Positions 49,701-62,691 of a stretch of DNA of 64,000 nt are shown here, in pieces. Made by a program: the position numbers and the translations under genes. Position 1 is the stretch's first letter; every line of letters starts with the position of its first letter. Under the pieces are notes generated by a model that searched no databases, was not told where the DNA came from, and worked only from the letters and a program-made list of their open reading frames with translations. The DNA comes from Acanthaster planci (Eukaryota > Echinodermata > Asteroidea > Valvatida > Acanthasteridae), in NCBI RefSeq assembly GCF_001949145.1, contig NW_019091700.1:51503-115502 (forward strand). Reading direction: 5' to 3'.

Positions 49701-51042
49701 TCTGCTTACTTTTAATATATATTGTGTAAGTAATCAACGATCGTGACATTTTATGATATTTTGCCATGTCCGCCCACGCCGGGAAGGGAGGGCTTTCGTG
49801 TAAGGGGTCGTTTAGAGATAAAGAAACTGGTTTAATGCGCGGGAAAATTATCCTGCCAAAAGGCACGACTTAAGGGTCGTAGGAGTTTATCACTCGAGTA
49901 ATGAATGCTCAGAAAGAAGCGTTTGTTGTCACATTCGAAAACGCGTTTTTACTCCTCCTAAAAGATATATCCGGCTGCAAATTACAGAAGCCTGTTAAGT
50001 CGTCACATTTAGTTCTAGGCGATTGCTTTGTCTTGTGACGTTCTTAGGGAAAATGCAGTCCTTGATTTTTTATATTTTCGTCCCGTGTTTCCCACAGCCA
50101 GACCCAGACATAACAGTTGGAAATAATGCGCAGCCTTACTGTTTAGCAGCATATTGCCTCCCTACCCATTGGACTACAAAAATCCTATCGGTCGTGCTTT
50201 TCCATGCCATTTGGGACTACTGCTGATTCAGAAAACGCACACACCTGCGCTCGCTTGACTCCGGCATCCATCTTTAATGATGATTCATTGTTGTGCTGAC
50301 AGCGAGTTGTGGGCTCAGTGTGCCGTCCTGTCTGTGGAAAATTCTGTGCAATGTCACGATACTGATGTGTTACACTGCCTTAAGAAAGGACGAATCACAA
50401 CCTTCATGTCGACACCGTTCTCTTATGAGAGAAGAGAAAAACTGGGTGAAACGATAAAATTTTAGCGAAATTATCAGAAATGTTTAAGACGGTTATTGTC
50501 TTTGGCGTTTTTTTCCAATCAAATTGTAGTCTTGGCTTCCCAGAAAAGAAAGCCATTTCATCTTCACTAAAGGGTGATTAAATTTCACTTTACCCGGCAT
50601 ATTTTTATGTCCATGATGGAACATGGTGGCATAATTCGTATCAGGCTTTAGGCTGATGGCCATGTGTTTTCCCAAGGCTGGTGTTAAAGAAGCGCGCATG
50701 GAGACCGGGGAAGGCCAACCTTAATCATTGTTGTCGCTTTTAAGAAGAAGACAAAATTACCTGCCGTATGCGTTTTGAAAGAAGTTAAGAATAACGCCCG
50801 AAAAGTTTCTCTTTTCTTGGGGGAGTCGTTTTATTTTTGTTTTTTCAAGCAAGATGATTAGAAAGGACAGATGAAACTGCACTTAGTCTGAAATGGACTC
50901 CGTGGTCACCTAGTACTGCATAGAGGGATTTCACATATGCGCTGTCTGCGCATATCTGCATCGAAACCGAGGCTCTCTGTGTTGAACTTTGTCACGTGCG
51001 CCCGCGGAGTCCTCACAGTACATGGAGTATCCGGTTCGTATT
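40770..51042. other. Intergenic or unidentified intronic DNA, left of gap
   Basis: No gene recognised. CpG is clearly more frequent than to the left. Open frames of 100-134 codons (for example 44492-44896 +, 46061-46399 -, 46174-46509 -) overlap one another, show no family motif or splice context, and are treated as chance. A weak minus-strand exon candidate at 42500-42677 is discussed as a finding. A partial MITE sits at 45871-45957. Homopolymer C/G runs occur near 39620, 42710, 42940 and 49632. Confidence 0.5.
45871..45957. mobile_element. Partial copy (one arm) of the 5348-5517 MITE family
   Basis: The terminal acgggcgattcacaatagtg, then cgcctccaagagtt, cgttggccagtcacaatgcg and cgaaatctgtcgaccctttt, caaacgcc matches one arm and part of the loop of the element at 5348. 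The second arm is missing. Confidence 0.75.
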
Positions 51043-51186
51043 NNNNNNNNNNNNNNNNNNNNNNNNNNNNNNNNNNNNNNNNNNNNNNNNNNNNNNNNNN
51101 NNNNNNNNNNNNNNNNNNNNNNNNNNNNNNNNNNNNNNNNNNNNNNNNNNNNNNNNNNNNNNNNNNNNNNNNNNNNNNNNNNNNNN
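51043..51186. other. Assembly gap (144 N)
   Basis: A run of 144 undetermined bases, so nothing can be said of its content. Open frames drawn through it (50937-51315) are artefacts. Confidence 0.99.
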
Positions 51187-52709
51187 GTATTTTGTTTCTT
51201 GACTCCTTACTTTCAATCGTCTGATCATATTAAGAATTGAAGCTGACACATACAGCCTCGTTTTCAAACGCGGAAGTGTGCAGATCGACGCAAAAAGCGT
51301 CGTATTGGGATGCATCTATCTATACTGTTCAAGGATATATTGAAATTTGGTCTATCCGACCCATCAAATTGTAGCTTTTAAGCCTTACTTCTGCTTCTTT
51401 ACACTTGTCTTAATGTGGGCTACAACCGTCTTGTACGTGTGACAGAAATATAATACCAAAATAATTAAAATTATTGTTCATCAAGGAAAAGCAACCTAGA
51501 CTAATTCGGCAACCATGATTAGAAGGTTTTCCTCATCACGCTCGTTGACAGGTGGTACGCGCGCGTTCAATGCCTGTTAAATCATAGGAAAGTAGGCCTA
51601 GTATATGCGAGTGGGGCATTAGTCGCGTCCATTCTCCTGAGCCAGTTTTTAAACGAACGTTTAATATCGGCCAAGTATATATATTATTTTGTTTTCTTAA
51701 TTTTGGACGTTGTGCAAAACGCACGCGCGTTAAGTTTAAGATCTCGCGCCAGGGTGGCGTCACCGCAGTAATGGCGTTTTCCCGGAATTTTCTGTTCACG
51801 GAGACTTGCAACCTCGATGTGATCATGCGCTAGAGGAGGGCTGCGTTCCGTGCGTGTGCCCGGCACGTTTTAGCAGAGTTCGAGCGGCTGCCTGACGCGC
51901 CCGTTGAGTGACGAATGGCATTCAATGGCGTTCAGAGTGATGACCAAAAATTGGTAAGGAGATTTTGGAGGCGACAGAAGGTCGCGTTCCTTGTTGCGAG
52001 ACATGCATATGCCTCTCCTCTCCACGCAAATCAGAAGAGTCGAACAAAAAGGAAAAAAATGCTTGTTGTGGGTTGCGCAAGTAACATTATATTCCAATCA
52101 TTCAACTTTCCTTTTTTTCTCGTGAACAAATTTCAAGTGGAAATTTTTACTGTCATGGTTACGTTTGTTCAGAGAATGCCTGAGAAATTGAATTGGCTGT
52201 CAGTGAAAACAACGAAATTAAAACACAACGTAAGTCATGCCAATACACAAATTCTAAAAGATATTTCTGCTTTAATATACAGCCTGAAAGTTGACATCTG
52301 ATCGAGCGATTCTTGAATCCTTAGATAGGAAAATTGACGCGCAAAATTTTAGAATTTGTATTGTTTGGGTTCGTTTGCCAAAAAAAATCACTTCCGAAAA
52401 AAGGCCCTCCGTGCGCGTAATATGTCTAACCACAGTAATTCACAGAAACTGAAAAATTGTTTAACCTGAGAGAGAAAAGTCGTGCCCAAATTGGACCTCT
52501 CGCTTCCGAAAATCTCAAATACATCACAAGTGGAACTCGGTGTTCTCACACGCGGATGTCAGTTACAGAATTATATTTTGTGGTAGTCTTTTAGCTAAAA
52601 GCTAAAATGTGTCAATCGCTTTACCATTTATAAAGAAGTAAACTTTTAAGAATAATCCGCATTTACGCAAGATTCCAAAGTCCAATCTAATATTTGCTGA
52701 CAAGAATTA

Positions 52710-52729
52710 CGTCACGTCATGACGTGACG
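52710..52729. promoter_or_regulatory. Perfect 20-bp palindrome with two TGACGTG/CACGTCA sites
   Basis: cgtcacgtcatgacgtgacg is its own reverse complement. It carries overlapping copies of the bZIP core TGACGTG (the CREB/ATF/XBP1-type element), and tgacgcgtca follows at once. No adjacent gene start was recognised, so a regulatory role is inferred only from the motif. Confidence 0.4.
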
Positions 52730-54002
52730 CGTCAGCTAAACTGAATCTAGAACCCATCGATTGCAGGTAGATAAATCTTCGCACGTTATTCACTCTCGTT
52801 CTCTCGTAAGATAATGCTGGAAATGAAAGGTCTTTAATAAACTTCGTTTTTACCTATCTCCTGGTGACTTTTCCACAACATTCTTGAGGATTACACTGGC
52901 AAAATACTGACACGAATGTTTCTTGGGCTGGCTTCACTCAGGAATTATCATTCTTCAAAATATAACATGTGATAGGAATTGAATCATATACCATCCTTGC
53001 AGGCGAGCTGCGCGAAGGTGAGACCAAACTCTCCGCGGGACCTTTTACTTTCAGGGCCTACTTTAGATGGGACGATGTCTAAATAATAGTGAATACTAAA
53101 TGTCATTTTGCGTTTAATTCATTACTGCTCCTTTAAGGAAACTCTGCTCCTTTAAGATAAGCACCCATTAAAAAACTCGATTTGCATTAATGACCTCAAT
53201 TCACAGCCTCGATCGACTTACTTAGATGTAAATTAATATTCGATCGGTGGGATTCGTCCCTGGGCCCTGGGCCGGTAAATCCGGTAAATCACTCATTAAA
53301 CGGGCTAATTGTGGTATTCGGTTCGACTCGATTATCGATCACTGAGTGTCGAAACTAATTAGTCCAGCGGGGCTTCTAGCTTACGTAACTCCCGAGGCAG
53401 TCCCGTCGACTTGCAGCGATTTACGTCAATATAGTTCGCCAGTAGTTAGCCAATAGTTGCTTACAAATCATGCGTTAACTCGCTACTGCTGATGTAGAGT
53501 GTGTTACACCTCGGGCACGAGGACTGTGGAGCACGAAATATGTCAGTAATGCTTTTACACGAAACAGTCTGTTTGGCTTCTGCTAATTTCGCACCACATA
53601 CTGACTCCATTTTGATAACCTTTTTTGATATCAGTATCGGTATTTGCTGCAGATAAACATAGAAGCTTGTTGTGAAATAATAATTTTGTTTCTTTTTTAT
53701 TCATAAGTAGAGAGCCTTGTCGTAAACCGATACATTGGTCGTGCAAGGGGCGATTCCGTGCTTAGTGATGTTGGGAAAAACCCTAAATATGTAGCCAAAC
53801 CGTGTCGTCGAACTTGCAGAGATGTGCTGGAATGTAGGCTAAGTAGGTTACATCTGAGAATGTCTGTGGACTTTGTGTATCTTCTTTGGACCCCAAATTA
53901 ATGGAACTGCCCAGCAGAATACCTCCCGTGACCATTTATAGGGCTATCACTTGGATATGACCAGCAATAATGCGCCATTATAGGACTACGCCCGAGGAGA
54001 AA

Positions 54003-54070
54003 GCCACTCGTTAGCGGCTGCTGCCGCTTCCCATAGACGTGTGTGCTACTTTGCAGCCGTATCCAGTTAA
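54003..54070. mobile_element. Second copy of the 10256-10363 repeat family (partial)
   Basis: Shares the core agcggctgctgccgcttccc followed by atagacgtgtgtgctact and a right end gcagccgtatccagttaa that parallels gcaagccatagccaagcaa in the first copy. Confidence 0.5.
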
Positions 54071-55724
54071 CTTAAGGCACGGCCTGCTAATGCTGGGCGA
54101 AGATCACACTTTGAAAGACCGCATCTTTGGCTGGTTGTTTGTTTCTCCAAGGCAGATTGTGTGCACAGCAACTCTGTGATTGCTGCCCTGTAGCTCGCCT
54201 TAGCTAGTTGGACGAGCGTCCCATTCGGCCGACTGGAGACTTACCATTCCAACACGAGAAATCAGCCTTGTCGAGAAGGCGTCGATCGGTCTGACGTCAC
54301 ACGGAAACGCTCTATGGTTTGTCGGTTGGCATTACGACTGTGGAGCCAGAAATACTTTAGACAGTGACTTTGTCGAAGAAGGCTTTTGATGGATAGCACA
54401 GGCCAATTCTCCTCCTCAAAGGATTCATTTTGATGAACGTGTCTTGGCATTCTCCCAAACTTAGAAGTGCAATAAAAGCGTTTTTCCCGGCAAATATAAA
54501 CCAAGTGACGCGATTTGTGCTTCTTATTAACTTGAATACAAACTTCACAATAATGAAAACTTAGTATAGATTGTTAGTCATGTTAAGATACCTATCACCA
54601 GCGATCGTATCTTTCAAATACGGCATCACACACGACATCGCATTACACATGTCATTATCTCGTGTTAGTATTTTCACATGGTGCAGTATATATTCCTTTA
54701 TAATTCTGTGTTGAAATAACTAGTCGATCCGTTGTCGATCAAATGTTTACCGTCTTTATTAATTCAAGCATACCATTTATAAATCTGCTGAATAAACCGT
54801 GTCTCGTCTTACAGTCATGCATGTCACTTTAAGTGCCGCTGAGACAGAAGAAGACTGGAGAAGTTGATTTACATTTGTATTCTAACGATTTCATCTTCTT
54901 TTCTTCAAGGCAAGAGCCTAGAGAGCCAGTGATTGGCATTACTTATTACTGCCAGCCATCTATCATTGAACTCCGAGGAACAAGTCAACAGCGCGTGTTT
55001 GTCTTGGCTGTTCCCCCTACTCTATCCCCCATCTCCCCCCCCCAAGAGACAGCCCCTGCTAGCCGTTGACGTTTAGACCAAAGCCGGCGAAGACGGGCTA
55101 CGATTGACCTATCAATAACAATGGCCTCCGTCTGACAAAATATGATCAGAGCCTCCCACAATGTCAACACGAAGCAGGCGAGGTAACGGAGAGCCTCAAA
55201 TCAATGGCCCGGTCGGTATACAGGGACTATGATAAAGATTGCATCTACAGATAATATGGATGCATACAAAAGATCTATATCATCGGCCTCGGACGAGACG
55301 CGTTGGTGAGAGATCCCTCGAGATTGGCAGCGATGCTCAGCGGCTATTTCACGTATGTTTTCAGCTCACGATGCTCACTTTGTGGAGCTGTTCATGCCCC
55401 TTATTTTACAGAGTGATAAGCCTGATGCGTGAAAAGCCGCATATTGTGCGTTGCGTGCGCGCTTGAATCGAGAACCATTGGTTGGTAATATTAATTTGCA
55501 GAATGCACGAGAAGACTCCAGTGGAAGCCTAGCGATGTTAACCAAAGACTGTCTTCAAGTAAAGACTCGGTTCTTTACATACAGGCGCAATTCTGGGCCC
55601 CTGCTGGCTAAGAATATGACAAAGATTGGAAAAATAAATTTGAGAAATAATTCAAGTGTACAAGGTATATAAGTGCACTAATACCATTGTAAACAATGTG
55701 TGTCGTGTAATGTTTCATTATCGT

Positions 55725-55807
55725 TTCTGCTTGTCCGCAAAAATGAGACATTAAAAAAATTCCGCTCTGACCCCTTCCCCCCAAAAAAATTCCTGGATCC
55801 GCCCCTG
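55725..55807 (-). mobile_element. hAT-like transposon terminus (solo end)
   Basis: On the minus strand the edge reads CAGGGGCGGATCCAGGAATT followed by a T run, GGGGGGAAGGGGT and another AATTTTTTT. CAGGGGCGGATCCAG is a very common terminal inverted repeat of hAT-superfamily elements in animal genomes, as I recall, with this poly-T/poly-G interior. I could not find the opposite terminus nearby, so this is a truncated end, and its inner limit is approximate. Open frames containing 'ADPGIFLGG' come from reading this end. Confidence 0.6.
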
Positions 55808-58800
55808 AAGCCGTACCAGAGGTAGACATGATGGCTTTGGGTAGCAACTGCGGTGTTCAGTACTAAAGTAGCCAAGGTTAAGACAAGTCTTCTGATCATA
55901 CGAGGTACTGGAATGAACAATCTTGTTATTTCCCGACATTCATGCCGTGCACTTTTAATGATAATAGCGAGAGCATCAATACGTCTCACCGACATCACAC
56001 TGCACTATTGGCATGGACATTTGGTACAAGCCATTAAAATTTTGCTGGTTCCCTGGGTCTGTCCCAGCGGCCTTTCGAATGTAAATCCTATAACTTTAAT
56101 TATAGCAAGTGCCCCTGCTCTATAAACATTGAATGTGATCGGCGTATTTCAAAAAGAGATGTCAAATTTATAGACCTTTTTCAAATTATGAAACTCTTGT
56201 CCTAGATTTTCACCACCGAAATACGCGAGGGATAGGCTCGATTGTAACGGTGAATATGATATATGAGAAGCACCTATCATTAAGAGGAAGATTTCTTACT
56301 GCCTCTCCCCTTAATGGCAAAGCTCATCCTCCAAGTCAAGATTTGTCAGTCTTATTGTGTTTGTCTGTTTGTGTTCACACAGCATTAGTATTCACCGAAG
56401 CCAGCGATGTGTAATAAGAGAATTTGGTTATCAATTACTTTGTGCTGTGTGCCTGACTAGGAAGCCTTCAAAATGGATCGTTGTGTGTCCGTATCTATGA
56501 ATTATTTACACGTACATGTATATGATGACAATGTGAATCGTGTATAAAACCATTTCTGTGCAAATTTAATACGCTCATTTGGTTTTCTATTCACTCTGCT
56601 CGGATGATTGTAGTCCACATCTCAATGTTTGAATAGATCCATTGACTGCGTGATTCGTAGAATGACGAGTCGTTTGTTGACGGTAAAAAGAAACGACAAA
56701 TTAAGCCGAAAATTTGAGTAATTGTCGTTGGCTTCAAAAGCAGCAAGTTCATGTTTTATGTCAATAATTCAATGCTATCATCAGAAACTGGTTAAAATGT
56801 TTTTTCCCGCAACGATCGGTCAGGTTTTCTTGTTTGTCGCTCCAGCGTCCACAAACAATCCAAAATCTCACTGGGTTTATCAAGTAAAGTACGTTTCTCT
56901 TTGAATGGCCACGCTAGGTAAAACTTCGCAAGTTTATGCTCGAAAGCAACCATTTCTAACATGGTGTTATGTTGTTATGTAACATGACAGTATTAATGAA
57001 AAGGACGAAGCGTATTGTAACCACGTGTCTTTTGTTGAGTTTGAAAAAAAAATCATAATCTTTTATAACTTCGTGGAAATTACGACATGCACAGGCTGCA
57101 CTTAAGCGACAGCATAAGATAACGATGAATCAGGATCCTTTTGTGTTTCAAACATTGATGCAGAATGAGGCGGCACCATGCCAGACAGACTGTCTGCATT
57201 TTGAGAAATTTGACTTTCTCTGGTTCTCGATGGTAGCATCTACATGGTTTACGGTACAAACACCAAGTTTTCATCACCACGGTCCCTATTCGAGTCCCGC
57301 TTGATCGACCGCTTGAAGCTGGTCTTTTCATGTCGTCGTGCACAGCCACCACCTGTCGCCGTGCAAATGATGGGGATTTTTTCCAGACCTTGGTTTCATT
57401 TATCTGCGGCATGGACTTCTGGAGATTGGAACCATTTCCCCGCGTGGAAAGCCGCAAACCAAGCCCGGGTTTGGGGGACCACCCAAGCCCTCAGATCAGA
57501 GTTGAGACTCAACCCTTTACCCTCGCAATGTATGTATTATTACACAATGATATGCTAAAACATCTTTGTGCTTTTGTTGAACTGACAAAGCAATTGCTTC
57601 TTTCATCATGCGGACGAGCAATCGGATCAGAAAATCACACGCCAACGCACGCGTTATAGTACTTTGGTCAGACCAGTACTGAAAATGCTCATTGAACAAT
57701 AATTCATGCAAAGAACTTTCCTCTGCGTGGAGCCCAACTGTCAGACGTCAACAAGGTCCATTGAAAGTGAACGCTAACTGTCGTTTAACAGTGTCACGAG
57801 CCTCTCAAAACGTCAATTTTCCTCCTGCGTTGCTTACGGCTTGTTTTGAAACCCATGATATAACGCGTAAATGATGTCACCATGGAGATGAAAGTAATCA
57901 AAAATGGAAGAAGCGAGGAAAGCAGTAACGGTATGGCAAGCAAGCATTATTGACGCTGACGCCGCAAGCACGAATGCCTATTTTAGCGGTCTACTGGTTA
58001 CAAGACTAGCAGATACGTATACGTGAGGGAAAGAGATTCATTAAGTCGCCGCTGTAATGGGGCTGCCTGTTGCAGCAACACAACTTGCCTGTACATGTAT
58101 ATTGTCCTCCCACTGTAGATAAACATCATGACATTTCCCTTCTTTGGGCCAAATATTGAGCAATAATGAGAAAGGTTCACTCTTTCAATGAACACAGGAA
58201 ATGGTAGCTACCATTGTTCGTAAGGTCGACGTTCCTGCTGTTTGATACCAACGGCCACCGTAACTTCAAGCGTGAACGTTTTACATTGCCTTCAGCTCCG
58301 AAAGGCCCGCCATGGGTTAGTTTTTCCCGCTCTTTGTTTGTTGTGCGTTTCCTGCATGCCCTTCCCAAATCTCGTGTCTTAAAAATAACCACATCCAGAT
58401 CTTCGCCAGTTGCAGTTACGGGTAGGCACGAGTTGGCCGTGGACCTATAGCCGTATGACACCCATTCCGGCCATGGTCCTGTACTTCGGCCATACTTTGT
58501 CTCTTTCGAAGTTCATCCTTCGAAGTAACACTGAATCGAATATCTGGGCACCGAGCAACATTATCCCGTCCTTGGATTCCTTTTTTTTCCACTTTGTGAC
58601 TTGCAAAATTGCAGCCACCCACGCTGCCTTGACATTCGGAGCCGGCTTATTATATCCGCGTATTGCTTTGACATTTCATTTGCCTGCACTGATAAAGGGT
58701 TCTGCTAACTACATACATCCTAAGATTGGGGTAAATTAGTTGCGACGAGGAATACACCGAGGCCAAACTGAAGCGCCCAGTCTCTACCTCCAAAAAGAAA

Positions 58801-61800
58801 TGAATCTCCAAGATGACACCCTTGACGTTTGTCTTGTAAATTATGTGATTTTACGTGCCTGGCACTCATACGGCTGTGTGCAGGCGTGGCATACATATAG
58901 TATGGACCTCTGCACAAAAGAAGTCCACAGAATGTAGGGTGCGATGGCGTAGTGTGGACTCGCACACGTCCACACAATGTTTCCCCCTATCTGAAAAACA
59001 GTTTCAGAGGCATTTTGGGGTCATAGATATCCATGGCAAAATGAAGAGGAACACTCCGGGAACTCATCATCAAAAATCCAGCTCGAAGGAGTTATCCTAG
59101 GTGGAGAAAAGGAGCGTTTTCCTCAGGTTTCCTTAACCACATGAGAACAAAGGAATGTCCACGCTTCCTATGTAAAACAGGTGCATGTGTGTGAACTTGT
59201 GGTGCCCCATCATCTTCACCCACGCAGTCATTTTTTCCTTATTTTTTAAACTGTGCTGATAGTTATGTGCACCTTTATTCTTGAGGTAATACAGGTATGT
59301 ATATGTTGTTTCTACACAGTCGCGGACGGTTCAGTCCGGACCCAGATATGTCTGTCACAGAGATAATTTCTCTCCTAGCAGGTCCACGGCAGCACTGCTA
59401 ATGGCCAGTGTTAAAAGCATTTCGTCGTGTAACTTGGAAGTCTTCTCGAGTGCAAGCATAGGCAACATTGGAGGCAGCTGTGTTGAAAGAACTGGCCTCA
59501 TTTATTTGTGTCAGTAGAAAACAGGCCGACGTGGTCCTTTAGCAGACAGCGAAAAGCCACAGCTTCTATAGCGTCTTGGGAATGAGGTTAATTGCAAAGA
59601 CGATCCCTTGCGCCAACACCATCTTGGTATTGATCCTTGACGATCAGCCTTGCTCCTACAGTGCACTTTGTTGACTGTCTGAAGTCGTTTTTAGGCCTAG
59701 AACCAATCTGTCCATTGAGTCTCTCTTTCACAGCAGTCAGGAGAATGAAAATATGGGTCTACGGCCATTGTGTCCTTGCCTTTATCTTTTTTTTCGTTCA
59801 AATTGATGAATTCTGCCTGTACTCTTAAAATACAAACCATCTCTGTTGTACAGAGATCATGACCATTCGCACGGTATTGCGGCACTTAAAACTCGTCTGC
59901 CTGGTGCCTTGCCAAGTCCTGCAACTTGCCACTGTGCCAAATAAATGAGTCACTGTGCCGGGTGCGGCGGAAACACGACATTAACGGAAGAGTTTGTTGC
60001 TATAGAATTAAACATCAGTTACAGACATACGTACCGTGTACATGCACTCACTGGATGAGGGAAGTTTGGCCAGATGCCTCAGTAATACGCGCTTGACATT
60101 TCGACAGGGTGTATCAAAAAAGGAAACCCATTTTTAAATGGTTACTTTGGCAAAGCTACACACTTTTTTGCGAAAGAAACTTGGTGTCATCTCAAAGTAA
60201 AGAGCAAATGCTTTCCAATGATGCCCCATTTATGATTTTACCATAACCAATGTGTTGAAATAAAGCTACCGGCAACTGGACACTAATCCCTTAGACTAGG
60301 CAGCATGTCGATCTTACTGCTTTTGTCGGCAATCCAAGTTTCCATCGGCCCGTAAAGCATTTGGTTTGGGAGTTAACGCTCAGAGCCCCTCTCCAACGTT
60401 CTATCATTTCCAATTTGTCAATTCGACGTGGCCGTAATAAGGTTTTGATGAAAGCGTCGGGCTATCTAAGGAGAACGAGCGAGCCAGGAGCCCGCTAACA
60501 TCGCTGCCCGACTCGCAGAAGTTTTAATCTCCTCAACGACAGGGAGTGATTGAGAGACAAGGGACAGTCAGATACGAGGAGGACATTTTCGGCTTAAACT
60601 TACAGATAGAGAGAGGGGGGGTCTATGCCCGGAATGAGCAATTTATAAGATGCTGATACGTCTTGAAGTGGATGGCAAACAGTGAGTTTGGAACAATTGC
60701 GAAGGGTCGTCCGTTATCTAGAGACATCTTGTGGTTTCAAAGATCGTACTCGTATATTTTTAGCAGATGAATTGTCTCTATTCCCCTGAAAAAAGGATTC
60801 ATACGGAGTTTTGTGTGTTACACAAAACAGGCCTATACATCTCGTAATAATACTGGAAAGATAATAAGTAGTGTTATAATTATACAAGTGATAGGTTATT
60901 CATGGCTTTACGTATGGCCTTCTGATATTTTGTGCATCTGTCACTTGTTCTGGCTAGAACAGTAATTGAAATTTTATTATAATAGTGTATCAGAATACTA
61001 ACATGATACCTTGAATGTATGCAATTCACTTTGTTGCGCATTCACTTTGTACAGTGATTTGTGTGAGATATAAAGTGCGCCTTTTGTTGACACTCTAGTG
61101 CCGCTTCCCCTGTTTTCCATTCGCTGCTAAAACATTTATCAATCACTTTGTTTTCCCAAAACTCGCATGCAATACGGAGTGTGTAATGTGCATGGGCGCG
61201 TAAACTGCACCGCAAACACACTTGGGTACAGAATTTTGGCACGTCGGTACTGCTGTGATGTTGAATCAGCCGGACTGGACTCTGAACTGATCAAACACAA
61301 CTTAAACCACGTCTCCATACACCAAAGACAACGTCGCGCCAGCTACTTGGTTAAGTAAGCAGCTGTCTCCCTCTCTCTTTAAAGGAAAGGATAAAGAAAG
61401 AGGAAGGGTTAAAGAAAATATGGTGAGAGCTTGAGAAGAAAGAGAAAGACTAGTAGTGGGTTAAGGAATACGTAAACATTATGAATGACGCAGGCTCACT
61501 TGCGAGAAATGTCGCTTTCGGGAAAAGACCAATATTGGTTCCTGTCGTCTGCGCATAAGGTCGTACTTTCGGGTTCTGCCCGCCGATACTTTTTCATAAA
61601 TCTTTGATGACGGTTCCAAAGCTTTCACTCGTCCCCAAGAAAACGTCGATTCAAAACACACTTTATGAGTCGGGTACCGACACCTTAAACAAATAAGACA
61701 ATACGCAGGAAACACGTCTGACCAAGTAGTTTGGAAGAGTAAGAATATAAATGCTGAAATACACACCTTGATACGGGATTAATTATGTCGACTCAAAGAC

Positions 61801-62517
61801 TCGAGTTCCAATGACCCAATACACGTAGTCATAAAATACCATAAAAAGACCCGGGTACTCGACCACAACGTGTTGTTTTTAGGTGTAAGTCCTGAGCATA
61901 GCTCCATGGTTGTTAGAAATATTAGTACGCGTAAATTTACTTTTCGGCTTCTGGTTGAATGAAGTGCTCATGTAAAGAATTTTGTGTTTACCTCTGGAAA
62001 AATAATAAATAAAAAACGAGCAAAACAAAACAAAACTATCACCCCAATAGGCATGCAATTGATGGCTCAAGCGCCAGCATACCTTTGTCGACTGAAACTA
62101 AATGTGAATATGTGCAGTAAAGAATGATTTCATTCGGTGAATCGACCGTCAGGAGGTTTGTCGCCCCGAAGGCACACCGCCTAGAAAGGACGCCGAAACT
62201 GTGAGAAAGATCTTAATGCGTTTTGTGAGGCTTAAGTTGTTAGACAAACAGTTTTCACTCTGCAAGGTTGTACAGTCAACACGTACAACTGCAAATCACC
62301 ACTCTTGCGCGATGTCTTTCCTCCTCTTCTTCCATTATATCCAAGGTTTCCAAAATCGTGGTGAAGCCGTTTTTTACCCTTATTTCCAGAGTCCCGGTCA
62401 GTTTTCAGTGTTGAGATGAAGTTGTTAGCAGCGGCTGTTTCATGTAATGCTCTGTGCTACCATAAATAAGAACAAGCAAAACAGATGATATCTCTCGATC
62501 AATGGGGAATCCGAGTC

Positions 62518-62691
62518 ACCGGTTTGGCGGTCTCAGCTGTCTCCCGGTCTGAGCACCCCCCCCCCCCGAATAGCTGGACATTAAACGGACGACTGGCCCA
62601 TTGTTGTGCGCAGAGATGGCATGACGTATTTTACCATATTTGGCAAGGGGGACCGCTGAGACCGGGAGACAGCTGAGACCGCCACACCGGT
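62518..62691. mobile_element. MITE with about 37-bp TIRs
   Basis: The left end accggtttggcggtctcagc, then tgtctcccggtctgagc, and the right end gctgagaccgggagacagct, then gagaccgccacaccggt, are inverted repeats with about two mismatches. They enclose about 100 bases with a C13-14 run near 62555-62568. It is non-coding. The low arm divergence suggests a fairly young insertion. Confidence 0.85.

Noticed and set aside
50937-51315. Frames spanning the assembly gap
   Set aside because: They exist only because undetermined bases contain no stops.
51915-52301. 128-codon + strand frame as a gene
   Set aside because: Composition drifts to AT-rich Phe/Asn/Lys sequence typical of non-coding DNA, and no motif or splice context was found.
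54070-54095. ttaaggcacggcctgctaat as a miR-124-like sequence
   Set aside because: The match to the conserved mature sequence breaks after nine or so bases, and it lies at the edge of a dispersed repeat.
60115-60270. gtatcaaaaaaggaaaccca… as a transposon end
   Set aside because: It looks repeat-like, but I could not find an inverted partner or a second copy in the window.
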